A stretch of DNA of 48,834 bases from Cloacimonetes bacterium UBA5210 (GCA_002412625.1 DHVK01000046.1:1-48834), one strand, 5' to 3'; numbered from the stretch's first letter, positions 33,370 to 42,625 are shown. The notes: generated by a model from the letters alone, not told the origin. A program made the numbers and translations.

Positions 33370-33943
33370 TAGCCACCTCATAATTTCTTCAGCTCCCGCA
33401 AAGGACTTTCTTAGCCCTTCCAGCCATGCAAGATACTGAAAGCTCTACTAAGCGCAAGGATGTTGTCCTGCAAAAACTTGTCAATTTCTTTCACTCAAGT
33501 CCAGCATTAAAACAGATTTCTATAAACTCTCACCCAAAACTTCAAATCGACATCACTTGGACATTTCAACCTATCACAATATCAATTAATATAATATGAG
33601 CTCTTTAGGAAACTTGGTTGGACTGGGACTATGCTATGGCACTATTTTCTCATTAAAACTTCAAATTTTGCTGGATTTAAGCAGCAATGGACATTAGTGG
33701 ACTATAATCTGTGCTGACTTGGCAACTAATAAATAGTTGATAAAAATGCTATTAGTATATGGAATCACATTTCTGATCATCAGGGACTTGGACACTTGAA
33801 GTTATGGTGATGAAAAATGAAGTTCTCAGGGATGGTTTATAGCTTTTGGGGCACGCTTCCGATATCTCAACGGAGCAATACATTGACAGTATACGCACTA
33901 TGTGAAAATTGCACTAACATTCAATACAATTAGACGGGAGACT
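33370..33943. other. 574-bp divergent intergenic region
   Basis: No gene recognised. It is AT-rich and scattered with words of the form ACTTCAAAT and TTGGAC (33480-33800), similar to those in the 3.1-kb gap. TTGACA at 33883-33888 has no convincing -10 partner. Confidence 0.4.
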
Positions 33944-34831
33944 ATGATGTATAAGCATAAGAGAGATTTTGGCATGCCAATCGAGCGTTATACTACTGTT
34001 GTTATGGCGATACTGGGCGGAATAACGATGATCTTTTTATCGCTGAAGGGTCCGCTCTTCTTGGGCGAGATAAGCTTCCGCACGCATCCTCTGATCGTTA
34101 ATCAGCTTTTGGGGCAGGATATCATCAACATCTTACCGATGAGTTTGCTAATGATCTGTGGCGGGATCCTATTGCTTTACAAAAAGGAAATTGGAAAATA
34201 TCTGCTGATCTGCACTCCGTTGTATCTGTTTTACTATGCAATGTGTTACGCCATGGGCTGGGAATGGATGGCTGCAGATTATTCCGGAAACAGCGAACAA
34301 TACTTCTTCCATTATCTTTTTGTGTTGATCAGCGGTGTGGTCATCCTATTGTACTGTCTGGAAACTTTCCCCAAGCACCGGAAGGCCAATTTCAAACCGC
34401 TGTACCTGGGCATATATTCCTTCCTGATGATCGCTTTTCTGGCTGTCTTTTCTGCGATGTGGGCAAAGCAGGTGCTGGAAGTGCAAAGCACGGGAACCAC
34501 TCAGGGCTATGAGATCGCACCGATGGCGTTTTGGATGGTTAGAACAATAGATCTGGGCTTTTGCGTCCCTTTGGGATTGATCTCAGTTTATTTACTGCAC
34601 AAACGTGCCAATCAAGCATTTGCTATTCAGTTTCTGTTTTATGGCTTTTTCGTTACCCAAATTCTGGCGGTAAACGCGATGGGTGTGATCATGTATCTGA
34701 ACCATGATCCCAACATCAGTCTGCCGGAATTGCTCTTCTTTATCGCTATGGCGCTATTGCTGCTTGGCGGTTTTGCCTTTGTAATCAATGGCTACAAAGC
34801 AGAGAAGAAAAAGATCCCGGGGAAAAGCTGA
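33944..34831 (+). CDS. eight-helix membrane protein, function unknown
   Basis: 296 residues from the ATG at 33944; the adjacent ATG at 33947 is better spaced (6 bases) from GGGAG and may be the real start. A GTG at 33902 extends the frame but has no support. About eight hydrophobic segments are seen, for example VVMAILGGITMIFLSLKG, ILPMSLLMICGGILLLY, LYLGIYSFLMIAFLAVFSA and ELLFFIAMALLLLGGFAFVI, ending in a basic tail. I do not recognise a family. The next gene, a secreted propeller protein, begins 50 bp later and may be cotranscribed. Confidence 0.8.
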   Translation: MMYKHKRDFGMPIERYTTVVMAILGGITMIFLSLKGPLFLGEISFRTHPLIVNQLLGQDIINILPMSLLMICGGILLLYKKEIGKYLLICTPLYLFYYAMCYAMGWEWMAADYSGNSEQYFFHYLFVLISGVVILLYCLETFPKHRKANFKPLYLGIYSFLMIAFLAVFSAMWAKQVLEVQSTGTTQGYEIAPMAFWMVRTIDLGFCVPLGLISVYLLHKRANQAFAIQFLFYGFFVTQILAVNAMGVIMYLNHDPNISLPELLFFIAMALLLLGGFAFVINGYKAEKKKIPGKS

Positions 34832-34881
34832 TAGTGGCAAATAGCTTGGCTCATGCGATAACTAAGAACTCAGGTAAAACA

Positions 34882-36474
34882 ATGATGAAGAACATTGTGC
34901 TGCTCTGTTTGTGTTTGTGCTTTGCTGCCCTGCACGCGGGGCAATGGATGTGGGGAGAAAGCATCGGTGGGGAAGGGATGGAGCGCGCCTGGGAGCTGGC
35001 GTCCGACGCGCAGAGCAATATATTCATAACCGGTGAATTTGAAGACACTTTGGTGATCCAGTCTCAGAGCTTTGCGGGGATGGGTCTCACGGACACTTTC
35101 TTGGCCAAATTCGATGCTTTTGGTGCCTTACTGTGGTGCAATACCTTGGTCGGAGATACAGAAAACGCCGGCCTGGGGATTGGCACGGACATAGCGGGTA
35201 ATTCATATCTGGGCGGATACTACACCGGCACCATGTATTGTCAGGGAGACTCGGTAGTATCAAACGGCATGTGGGATACTTATATCGCCAAGTTCGATCC
35301 CCAGGGGCAGTTGCTTTGGCTGCGTTCTTTTGGTGGGCAGTTCAACGACATCATCCATGGTTTGGCGGTCGGCCCCGAAGGGCAGGTATTTGCCGCCGGC
35401 TGGTTTGCGGATTCCATCGATTTCGGAGACGGACAGCTGCTGCAAAGCTACGGAGGATCTGATGTTCTGGTGTTTAGTCTTTCTGCCGATGGTGCTCTGT
35501 TATGGGCACGCCAAGCGGGAGGCCCGGCTGTGGAATATGGCTACAAAGTCTCTTGTGACGATGCCGGGAACTGCTATGTAACGGGTTCTGCAGGAATCAA
35601 CAGCAGCTTTGAGGCATTGTCCTTTTCCGGAAATGGGATGTTTGTGGCGAAGTATGATGCTGCCGGCACCATCGCCTGGTTGCTGGCTTCCGATAACGCA
35701 ATGGTGATCAGCATCTCAAGCCAAAAACAAGCAGGAGAGGGTCAACGCGGAGCGGTGGCGGGGCGTCTTACGGGCATGGGGGTCATCGGTGAGTTTCCCT
35801 TTGATGCAAGCGGCCTTGACAGCCAATATTATTGGGCTGAATTCGACGCGCATCTTGGTGCCTGGACGGATTTGCAAGTGCATGGGGGAGTGGATGATGA
35901 TCGCGGTAGAGATCTTGACTACAGCACGGAGCTGAATGTGGTGGGCAGTTTTTCCGGAAACTGGAGCTTCATGGGGATCGAGCTTCAAAGCAATGGAGTT
36001 GAAGACATTTTGCTGTATAGCGAAAGTGCCGGTGTCGTAACCGCTGGCGGCCCTGACGCGGAGATTGCCTTTGCCATCAATCGCCTGGCCAATGGGCATA
36101 TTGCCATCGGGGGCTGGCATTTTGGGCAGTTTCTCCTGGATCAACACCTCTTGGATAGTGGTCACCAATACAATCAAAACGCTTTTCTGGCAGTATATAA
36201 TCCGTTTACTGCCACTGAAGACCTCGTTACAATTCCCTCACGGATCAGCTGCTATCCCAATCCCTTCAAAGCCCGGCTGAACATCAAATTGGAGCGCTCC
36301 GAAGCGCCCCTGAATATTTATAACACACGGGGACAGAAAGTTCGCGCTCTGCCTAACGCAGGCAGGGACGCAACAAGCTGGGATGGTTCAGACCGTTTTG
36401 GCAGAGCCGTAGGGCCGGGGCTGTATATTCTTGAGCATAATGGCAGTTATCGTAAAGTGATAAAACTCCGATAG
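34882..36474 (+). CDS. secreted SBBP-type propeller protein with sorting domain
   Basis: 530 residues from the ATG at 34882 (another follows at once); a GTG at 34834 extends the frame without a signal-like start. A signal peptide (MMKNIVLLCLCLCFAALHAG) precedes repeats of the form DAQSNIFITGEFEDTLVI, DIAGNSYLGGYYTGTMYC and GPEGQVFAAGWFADSIDFG, alternating with DTFLAKFDAFGALLW-type units, the SBBP pattern. The tail ISCYPNPFKARLNIKLE, LNIYNTRGQKVRALP, SWDGSDRFGR and GLYILEH is the FlgD-like sorting domain. Probably an exported surface protein; ligand unknown. Confidence 0.9.
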   Translation: MMKNIVLLCLCLCFAALHAGQWMWGESIGGEGMERAWELASDAQSNIFITGEFEDTLVIQSQSFAGMGLTDTFLAKFDAFGALLWCNTLVGDTENAGLGIGTDIAGNSYLGGYYTGTMYCQGDSVVSNGMWDTYIAKFDPQGQLLWLRSFGGQFNDIIHGLAVGPEGQVFAAGWFADSIDFGDGQLLQSYGGSDVLVFSLSADGALLWARQAGGPAVEYGYKVSCDDAGNCYVTGSAGINSSFEALSFSGNGMFVAKYDAAGTIAWLLASDNAMVISISSQKQAGEGQRGAVAGRLTGMGVIGEFPFDASGLDSQYYWAEFDAHLGAWTDLQVHGGVDDDRGRDLDYSTELNVVGSFSGNWSFMGIELQSNGVEDILLYSESAGVVTAGGPDAEIAFAINRLANGHIAIGGWHFGQFLLDQHLLDSGHQYNQNAFLAVYNPFTATEDLVTIPSRISCYPNPFKARLNIKLERSEAPLNIYNTRGQKVRALPNAGRDATSWDGSDRFGRAVGPGLYILEHNGSYRKVIKLR

Positions 36475-36635
36475 CAATGACCTTAGCCTTTGCCCAGATA
36501 TCCTGCTAAGTAATTGCATAAATATGTGTTTAGCCACATCACTTAGTATTTCACCCACCCTGAGCGAAATATAATGCTTGACCGGTTTTGATCCATGATA
36601 ATTCTTACGATTAGTAAGCAACAAGGAGTAAACCA

Positions 36636-37379
36636 ATGCGAAAAAGCGTGATTATGATTTTGGTCATTCTTGCCATTATTTGTCTTTCGTGCACCCGTAA
36701 AAGCGGTGAGATGACTATCCTGACCGAGAACTATCCTCCCCTCAGTTATGAAGAAAACGGTGTTGTAACCGGCTATGGGGCTGATGTTGTGGCTGCCTTG
36801 CAGCAAGAATTGAACACAGATATCACTCCCACTCTCCTGCCCTGGGATAAAGCCTACACCAGAGCCTTGAATGAACCCAATGTGGTGCTTTTCACCATAG
36901 AGAAAACCCCGGAACGGGAAGCCAAATTCAATTTTATCGGTCCCTTGGGTGCGAATACCGCTTATTTCTATGCCTTGGCAGAAAATCCGCTTGAACTTGC
37001 CGATCTGGACGCGGCAAGCCGGGTGAAAGCCATTGCTACCACCACAAACTGGTTCACAGAGCAGTATCTGGTCGCTCAAGGCTTCAATAACCTAATCAGC
37101 AAAACAGATCCCATCGATAACCTCAAGATGCTGGTAAGCACCGAAGCCGACCTGGGTGTCTTCACCGACCTCACTTTTCCCCAGATCTGCAAAGAAGCCG
37201 GCATTGCTCCCGAGACTCTGAAACCTGTGTTACATTTGATGCAAAGCGAGTATTACATTGCCATTTCCAAAGCAACAGATCCCAAGATCGTGCGCCTCTG
37301 GGAAGCAGCCTTTGCCAAATTGCAAGCGGATGGCACCCTGGCGAATCTGAAAGGCAAGTGGTTTCCGATATCGGACTAA
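36636..37379 (+). CDS. lipoprotein solute-binding protein, SBP_bac_3 family
   Basis: 247 residues with GGAG before the ATG. The N-terminus MRKSVIMILVILAIICLSC ends in a lipobox-like LSC, so it should be anchored by lipid at Cys19. The rest is a type 3 periplasmic binding protein: MTILTENYPPLSYEENGVVTGYGADVV, DKAYTRAL, FTIEKTPEREAKFNFIGPL, and LQADGTLANLKGKWF at the end. These bind amino acids or similar small solutes for ABC uptake or signalling. No permease or ATPase gene is adjacent. The domain is the same kind as the sensor part of the kinase at the left edge. Confidence 0.9.
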   Translation: MRKSVIMILVILAIICLSCTRKSGEMTILTENYPPLSYEENGVVTGYGADVVAALQQELNTDITPTLLPWDKAYTRALNEPNVVLFTIEKTPEREAKFNFIGPLGANTAYFYALAENPLELADLDAASRVKAIATTTNWFTEQYLVAQGFNNLISKTDPIDNLKMLVSTEADLGVFTDLTFPQICKEAGIAPETLKPVLHLMQSEYYIAISKATDPKIVRLWEAAFAKLQADGTLANLKGKWFPISD

Positions 37380-37601
37380 GGTTTTGGGACACTAATATCA
37401 GGGCTTCACATAGAGTTGTTGAAATATCTCTACATCTATATCGGGGTAATCATGACATTTTATGTTGACAGGATGCAACTGGAATAGTAAAAAGGTCCAT
37501 GGCTTGAATTTATCCTTTTCGACAGACTTGGCTAAATCGTTGAATTAGACTCAGCTTGCCTTAGTATAAGGAAATTTGGTTCAAGCCAGAAGTGATGTAG
37601 A

Positions 37602-38063
37602 ATGGGAGTCCAGCAGCTGCTTTTGATCGTTCTCGGAGTTATCATTGTAGGCCTTGCCGTCGCTGTGGGGATATGGATGTTTCAATTCTATGCCTACAAT
37701 GCGAACGTGAATGCGATTCTTGCAGACTTCAATAGCATGAGACTTGATGCAATCACATATTGGGCTACTCCGATTTTTATGGGGGGAGCCGGGAAAGAAA
37801 CAGATCTATGCTCAATTGATGCTCTCGCCTCAGCTATTGGCTTCGATTTACAGGATTCGGAGAGCATCTTGCAGATGGCGCTGGTGAAAGAAACCATAAA
37901 CGGCAGTTACAAAATTAATAGCTTCGAAGATGGAGAGCTGGTCATTCACGCATTGGGAAAGGTGACAAAAGCAGGCAAACATCCTTACATTCAATATGAG
38001 TATAACCTATGTACAGATGAGTTGTCGGTTGAGATCCATGCAGCGAGCCAGTTTCCTCAGTGA
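37602..38063 (+). CDS. small membrane-anchored protein, unknown
   Basis: 153 residues. It begins MGVQQLLLIVLGVIIVGLAVAVGI, a single membrane helix with almost no N-terminal tail, then about 125 soluble residues with NSMRLDAITYWATPIFMGGAG and two cysteines (Cys70 and Cys138). The helix-plus-soluble layout recalls type IV pilin-like proteins, but the GFxxxE cleavage motif is absent. I recognise no family. The ribosome site is weak. The stop codon lies inside a 16-base word repeated 360 bases downstream. Confidence 0.7.
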   Translation: MGVQQLLLIVLGVIIVGLAVAVGIWMFQFYAYNANVNAILADFNSMRLDAITYWATPIFMGGAGKETDLCSIDALASAIGFDLQDSESILQMALVKETINGSYKINSFEDGELVIHALGKVTKAGKHPYIQYEYNLCTDELSVEIHAASQFPQ

Positions 38064-38434
38064 TATATCACGCAGACTGTAGACAAAGCCCATAATCACA
38101 AGATTCAAACATCTGCGTCATTGATTGCTGAATCCCGTAGGGATGGCATTTTAGATAGATAATGCATTGTTTTATATATTAAGTAGAGTCCTGTGGGGAC
38201 GGCATAACATCTTTTTGTTAAGTCAGTTTATAATATGTCGTCCCTACAGGACTCGAATCAGTTTTTTGTTAAGATAATGTCTATCTAATATACCGTCCCG
38301 CTGGGACTTAACTCATGATAGAAATGTTCCGTTTCATAATGAATCCAATATTATGAGAGCTTTGGATTATCTTCATATCCTAATGTAACCAAAATACACA
38401 GACTTTGTCAACAACCTGAGTGATATATCACGCA
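38059..38434 (+). repeat. 16-bp direct repeats flanking a palindrome cluster
   Basis: AGTGATATATCACGCA occurs at 38059-38074 and 38419-38434, and the similarity continues weakly for about 20 more bases (GTAGA-, AAGC-, AATC-like words). The first copy contains the stop codon of the preceding gene. The inner TGATATATCA is a perfect palindrome. The repeats enclose the four-copy palindrome cluster. Confidence 0.75.
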
Positions 38435-38690
38435 AGGTAGATGAAGCGCCAATCCACTAATCAATAGCTCTCCCTGGGGCATCGATTGTCCATCAAAAAC
38501 CCCATCCGACCGGGGCTCAAACCCAAACTTATGATAGTACATGGGCAATATTGGGCATGGCACATTTAGCAGAAAGTGAAAAGATGATTGACAGAAATTG
38601 GGCTGTAAATGCCGTGGAGCAAGCTGGGAGGGGCAGATATCAGAATGGTTTGGCGGCAAGCTCAACATATAAATAATTGGAGAACTACAC
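38064..38690. other. 627-bp intergenic region with clustered repeats
   Basis: No gene is recognised between the small membrane protein and the SatP gene. The left half is repeat sequence; the right half (38435-38690) shows nothing beyond the ribosome site of the next gene. Confidence 0.5.
38128..38311. repeat. cluster of four palindromic GTCCCnGnnGGGAC repeats
   Basis: Four related cores are seen: GAATCCCGTAGGGATGGCAT (38131-38150, plus), GAGTCCTGTGGGGACGGCAT (38186-38205, plus), then in reverse CGTCCCTACAGGACTC (38240-38255) and ACCGTCCCGCTGGGACTTA (38293-38311). Two copies in one orientation face two in the other. Flanking words (TTAGATAGATAATG, GTTAAG, TATCTAATATA) are also shared, so the unit is longer than the core. 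Single copies occur at 18028 and near 31880. Confidence 0.8.
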
Positions 38691-39266
38691 ATGAATACTC
38701 AAAAACAAGCAAATCCCGCGGTGGTTGGCCTTGCCGGATTCTCTTTAACTACTTTGGTGCTGCAGTTTCACAACGTGGGCTGGTGCGGATTGGGTCCGGT
38801 GGTGGCACTGGGCTTGATCTTTGGCGGCATGGCACAGCTGATCGCCGGATTTCAGGAACAAAAGATGGGCAACAACTTCGGTTATAGTGCCTTTGTCTCC
38901 TACGGCAGCTTTTGGATTGGATTGGCGATTATCATGCTGTTCAATCACTTCCAGATCTTCACGTCCAGCGCCACCGATGTGGGCTGGTATCTGTTTGCCT
39001 GGATGATCTATACCCTGGGGATGTGGATCGCCTCGATGCGTATTCACACCATGATGTCGCTCACCTTCTTCACACTGCTGCTCGGTTTCTTCCTGCTGGT
39101 CCTGGGGCATTTTGTAAACCCTGTTTGGAATGTGGTAGCCGGCTATGAGCTGATGGTCTGCGCCGGTTGCGCGATGTATATGATGTTTGCGATAATCATC
39201 AACGACCTTGCCGGCAGGACGGTTCTGCCCCTGGGCAAACCCTGGATCAAAGCCGCGAAAGCATAA
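38691..39266 (+). CDS. satP: acetate/succinate transporter, AceTr (GPR1/FUN34/YaaH) family
   Basis: 191 residues with GGAG before the ATG. The signature NPAVVGLAGFSLTTLVLQFHN near the start (family NPAPLGL) and six hydrophobic helices identify the SatP/YaaH family of small-carboxylate carriers in the inner membrane. MAQLIAGFQEQKMGNNFGYSAF and the C-terminal NDLAGRTVLPLGKPWIKA also fit. Acetate or succinate uptake or export suits a fermentative, syntrophic life, which is inference. A strong hairpin follows, so it is probably monocistronic. The 3' end of a second copy survives at 40473. Confidence 0.92.
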   Translation: MNTQKQANPAVVGLAGFSLTTLVLQFHNVGWCGLGPVVALGLIFGGMAQLIAGFQEQKMGNNFGYSAFVSYGSFWIGLAIIMLFNHFQIFTSSATDVGWYLFAWMIYTLGMWIASMRIHTMMSLTFFTLLLGFFLLVLGHFVNPVWNVVAGYELMVCAGCAMYMMFAIIINDLAGRTVLPLGKPWIKAAKA

Positions 39267-39851
39267 TAATTTCCGCTATCTTAAAGACGGAGATCGTGAG
39301 ATGAACGATCTCCGTCTTTCTATGAGGAGAGAATTCATATCCGGGGTAGTAGAGACCTGAAGCTGGAACAAGCTACCGTACGCGCTTCTCCTCAGCCGTT
39401 TCTCTGCCAAGTATAGAGCTGTAGGTCTTTCCTTACCAATTGAATACATTCCAAGTGGGTAAGCCATGTTCTCTGGGCAGATTTCCCCTCCCGCAATCTG
39501 CCATTTCATAGACATGTTATAGCTACTGAGGAAATGTTTCAACAACTTGGGTGTTCAACAGAACCCTTAAGTATTGGGTATATAATATTGATGTATATGC
39601 GGATACCGCATTCGCTCTGTGATTCAATAATATTTTCGACATACTGGTTTCAATATAAATATAAAGTTATTCAGTAATTATTGCTTGACGTAGCGTAGCG
39701 GCGCGATATCCGTGAGATATAAACCGATGTGCAATATTAGATATATACTCAGATCTGATTGAACGAAGGCATCCATTCCGGAGCTGCCTTCAGTGGTGGA
39801 TTATCTGCTGCATCAAACGGTGATGCATACAAGATGACTATGGAGAATAGC
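39267..39851. other. 585-bp intergenic region
   Basis: After the terminator hairpin nothing is recognised up to the ribosome site at 39842. An 89-codon minus-strand frame (39276-39545) starts without a ribosome site and resembles nothing. Confidence 0.45.
39283..39319 (+). terminator. terminator of the SatP gene
   Basis: AAAGACGGAGATCGT (39283-39297) and ACGATCTCCGTCTTT (39305-39319) form a perfect 15-bp stem with a 7-base loop. The T-run is short (TTTC), but the position, 16 bases past the stop, fits. Confidence 0.85.
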
Positions 39852-40241
39852 ATGAAAAAACTAATTCTTATCGCCGCAGTCTTAATGCTCCTCAGCGTGT
39901 CGTTGATGGGTATTACCTTCAAAATCGAGGTTATTAACGCAAAACCCAACACTCAGGTATATATCTCTGGGCATACCGGTACTCCCGCACCCGGACCTTG
40001 GACAGAATGGGATCACGCGCTAATGACACAGGAGGGACCAAATGGGACAGGTAACGGATACATCTATAGTATTTCTGCGCCTAGCAATGGACACAATGGC
40101 TTTAATGTTACCGCATATGCTGGCAACCAAAGTAGTCACAGGGAAGGATCGCAATATCTTTATGGTAGCTTAATATGGCTACCCACTATCACTCTAACCG
40201 ATAAAAAACCCATAGCCGACCCTACACCAATTCAATACTAG
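39852..40241 (+). CDS. small secreted protein, unknown
   Basis: 129 residues from the ATG at 39852, chosen by GGAG six bases upstream and because it gives a clean signal peptide (MKKLILIAAVLMLLSVSLMG); longer starts at 39837 or 39840 do not. The mature part of about 105 residues is rich in Gly, Thr, Pro and Asn (VYISGHTGTPAPGPWTEWDH, SAPSNGHNGFNVTAYAG), probably all-beta, and has no sorting tail and no cysteine. No family is recognised. It is followed by a terminator and so forms its own transcript. Confidence 0.75.
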   Translation: MKKLILIAAVLMLLSVSLMGITFKIEVINAKPNTQVYISGHTGTPAPGPWTEWDHALMTQEGPNGTGNGYIYSISAPSNGHNGFNVTAYAGNQSSHREGSQYLYGSLIWLPTITLTDKKPIADPTPIQY

Positions 40242-40254
40242 ACTATCCATGTAT

Positions 40255-40283
40255 GAAAGCCGGACCTTTCGGGTACGGCTTTC
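40255..40283 (+). terminator. terminator of the small secreted protein gene
   Basis: GAAAGCCG (40255-40262) pairs with CGGCTTTC (40276-40283) around a 13-base loop, followed by ATTCTTGTCTTTCTTTT, 14 bases after the stop. Confidence 0.7.
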
Positions 40284-40472
40284 ATTCTTGTCTTTCTTTT
40301 ACCTGGATTAAACTCATGCCAGATACCAAGTGCATGAAGTAAAAAAATGGCATATACTTGGCGGGTATGAGTCCCGTCCGCCTCACTTGTTACAACCCAG
40401 AGAACCAACTAATCCTTTGAGACGGGTCTGTTGACAGCATTTCAAGCAAAAGCAGCACTTCCCTCAGCGGTT

Positions 40473-40547
40473 GATATGGCCAGCAGGACTGTTCTGCCCT
40501 GGGGCAGTCCCTGGAACAAATCTGCGGTTAGCAACCCTCACATCTGA
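40473..40547 (+). pseudogene. remnant of the 3' end of a SatP-type gene
   Basis: In this frame the DNA reads DMASRTVLPWGSPWNKSAV, then a stop. The intact SatP protein ends NDLAGRTVLPLGKPWIKAA. The DNA is also closely similar to 39211-39260, including AGGAC-GTTCTGCCC and CCCTGGA-CAAA. No upstream part of the gene is recognisable, so this is the debris of a second copy. Confidence 0.7.
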
Positions 40548-40728
40548 CCAAATATTCTTTTCCACTTCATTGTCTCCTCAAGCTGCTAAGCTGCTGAACT
40601 GGATACATTTCATCGATATTCCGGCAATGGAATTTATTCGCTTTGCAGCTGAAAAGGACTATACTTTAGGTCTGTGGTTTAGTCCATAAATGAAACTTAG
40701 CGGCAGCCAAGCTGCCCAAGGAGACAAG

Positions 40729-42528
40729 ATGTTGAAAAGAATGATGGTTACAATAGTGTTGTTATCTGTACTTATGTTAGGATTACAGGCGCAAACACTA
40801 TTCACTTTCGCTGTGGATGATTTAACAGCATTCGGAAGAACCGGAAACTGGGTGTATGATCTGGATAATCCGGGGATGAATCCCTTGTTCCAGGATGATG
40901 GGTTTCACTTCACTGAAAGCGCGCTTCCAGGTTATCTGTTTCATTACTATGCAGAGCGCTATGTGGGAGAAGGTGCTACCACATCAATTACTTGCACCGC
41001 CGAATACACTCTTCTGGCGAGTTTTCCCGGAGAACTAAGTCTGGAGTTTTCCGATTTCAATTTAGTAGCTTTTCGCAGGGTAAACACGGTTAACCCAGAT
41101 CTTCCCTGGGATAACCCCGGGCAAGCCGGAGATGAAAGAGTATATGCCAATGCCACCGGCACCATTTCCCATAATGGCACTCCGGTACTCTTTCTGACCG
41201 GAGCTACCTTTGTTATCACCACTCCTTATCCCAATGAGGCTCAAATCAGAGCCCTCCATGCAGTAACGACGAATTGGACGGGCAGCATTGGTACGGGCGC
41301 GCCCCAAACCGGGTATGGATTTGGAAATCTTGACCTGGCGCAATCCGACCCGGACTGGGCTGCACTCTTCGCCGCCTCTAACTACAAAGTTGATATGGTC
41401 ATGGAAAACGTGACTTATTTTGTGAATCCGAGCGTTGATCCCGACAAAGGGTGGTTCGATTTTGAGCTTCACATTTCGCCCGCCGCAGTACAATTTAATG
41501 CAGAAAATGCGGCACCGGATTTAACAAATTTGCCTCTGGTTTTCGATTTTCCCCAAGCCAACATCGAAGTGGAAGTAATCTACGGTGAAGAAGCCGGGGC
41601 TACTGATGAAATGCACCAGATATATGTCAAAGAAGTATTGGCACAGCCTTTGGGAACGCTTCCCCCCGGTCTGAGCTATACAGTGAAGAAATACTGGAAG
41701 CTTGGCAGTACCATGGACACATTTAATGTGAATCTCAGCTTCATCGTTGAAGGCATGGATTTTGCCAAAGGTCCCGCAGACTGGAGATTGCTTTTCAGAC
41801 CCTACGATGGCAGCTGGAGCGTTTGGAATGATTACACTCTGCTCAGTCCCAACACGATTCGGGCGAATAACGTTACTGAAGTGGGAGAGTTCACTGTGGC
41901 TTCTCCCTTGGATGAGACCTTGCCCATCGCTCTCAGCAGTTTCTATGCCTCTGTGAACAGCTCCAACCTGGCCGTGATTGCATGGACAACCGCCTCAGAA
42001 TCGGACATGAACGGCTACAAAATCTATGCCGCGGATAGTGACGGTTTAGTTTCAGCCATTTGCCTTACCCCAAATGTGATAGAAGCGTCAAATTCCAGCA
42101 CCGGCGGCACCTACAGCTATGTTGCAACGGAGATCAACGAAGCAGGTACCTGGTATTTTTGGCTGGAATCGATCTCCATAGACGGCCATAGCGAGTTTTT
42201 CGGTCCGATTTCCGCGACCATCACCGAAGAACCCCAAACCCCCGAGTTACCCAATCGAAGCAGCATTAGCGCTGCCTATCCCAATCCCTTCCGGGTAGGA
42301 CAATCCGGTACTTTTGATGTAACGGTCAAAGCCTCGGAAACCGGAACGGTTAGCATCTATAATCTCAGCGGGCAATTGGTTGCGAAATACCATGTGCCTG
42401 CCGGTTCAAACCGAATCACATGGAATGGATTTGATAGCAATGGAAGAGCCTGTGCCAGCGGAGTATATCTATACAAACTCAGTACTCAGAGCATGCACCA
42501 AACCCGAAAACTGATGCTCTTTAAATAG
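40729..42528 (+). CDS. secreted protein with FN3-like region and sorting domain
   Basis: 599 residues from the ATG at 40729 (GGAG five bases upstream). A signal peptide (MLKRMMVTIVLLSVLMLGLQAQ) is followed by about 390 residues of beta-rich sequence without a recognised family. Residues about 400-490 carry LPIALSSFYASVNSSNLAVI, WTTASESDMNGYKIYA, a fibronectin-like module common just before sorting tails. The tail is AAYPNPFRVGQSGTFDV, VSIYNLSGQLVAKYH, TWNGFDSNGR, GVYLYKLST. Asp, Asn and aromatic residues are frequent in the N-terminal part. Probably an exported surface protein; function unknown. A strong terminator follows. Confidence 0.88.
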   Translation: MLKRMMVTIVLLSVLMLGLQAQTLFTFAVDDLTAFGRTGNWVYDLDNPGMNPLFQDDGFHFTESALPGYLFHYYAERYVGEGATTSITCTAEYTLLASFPGELSLEFSDFNLVAFRRVNTVNPDLPWDNPGQAGDERVYANATGTISHNGTPVLFLTGATFVITTPYPNEAQIRALHAVTTNWTGSIGTGAPQTGYGFGNLDLAQSDPDWAALFAASNYKVDMVMENVTYFVNPSVDPDKGWFDFELHISPAAVQFNAENAAPDLTNLPLVFDFPQANIEVEVIYGEEAGATDEMHQIYVKEVLAQPLGTLPPGLSYTVKKYWKLGSTMDTFNVNLSFIVEGMDFAKGPADWRLLFRPYDGSWSVWNDYTLLSPNTIRANNVTEVGEFTVASPLDETLPIALSSFYASVNSSNLAVIAWTTASESDMNGYKIYAADSDGLVSAICLTPNVIEASNSSTGGTYSYVATEINEAGTWYFWLESISIDGHSEFFGPISATITEEPQTPELPNRSSISAAYPNPFRVGQSGTFDVTVKASETGTVSIYNLSGQLVAKYHVPAGSNRITWNGFDSNGRACASGVYLYKLSTQSMHQTRKLMLFK

Positions 42529-42555
42529 TATCATTTCATCTCAATCTAACTAAGT

Positions 42556-42579
42556 AAAAGCCGTCCTCGGACGGCTTTT
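42556..42579 (+). terminator. terminator of the 40729-42528 gene
   Basis: AAAAGCCGTC (42556-42565) and GACGGCTTTT (42570-42579) form a 10-bp stem with a 4-base loop; a T-rich stretch follows at 42586-42594. Confidence 0.85.
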
Positions 42580-42625
42580 AGATTGTCTTTTTTATGCTTC
42601 TCCGTTTTCCTTGCTCTATTCATAA

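Larger units (their letters stand above)
40242..40728. other. 487-bp intergenic region with terminator and gene remnant
   Basis: Contains the terminator at 40255-40283 and the SatP fragment at 40473-40547. A minus-strand-free stretch remains with nothing else recognisable. GGAG at 40720-40723 belongs to the next gene. Confidence 0.45.

Noticed and set aside
38128..38311. CRISPR array
   Set aside because: The repeats are in mixed orientation, diverged, unevenly spaced, and no cas gene is near.
39276..39545. Minus-strand frame of 89 codons
   Set aside because: Its 3' end lies in the SatP terminator hairpin, it lacks a ribosome site and resembles nothing.
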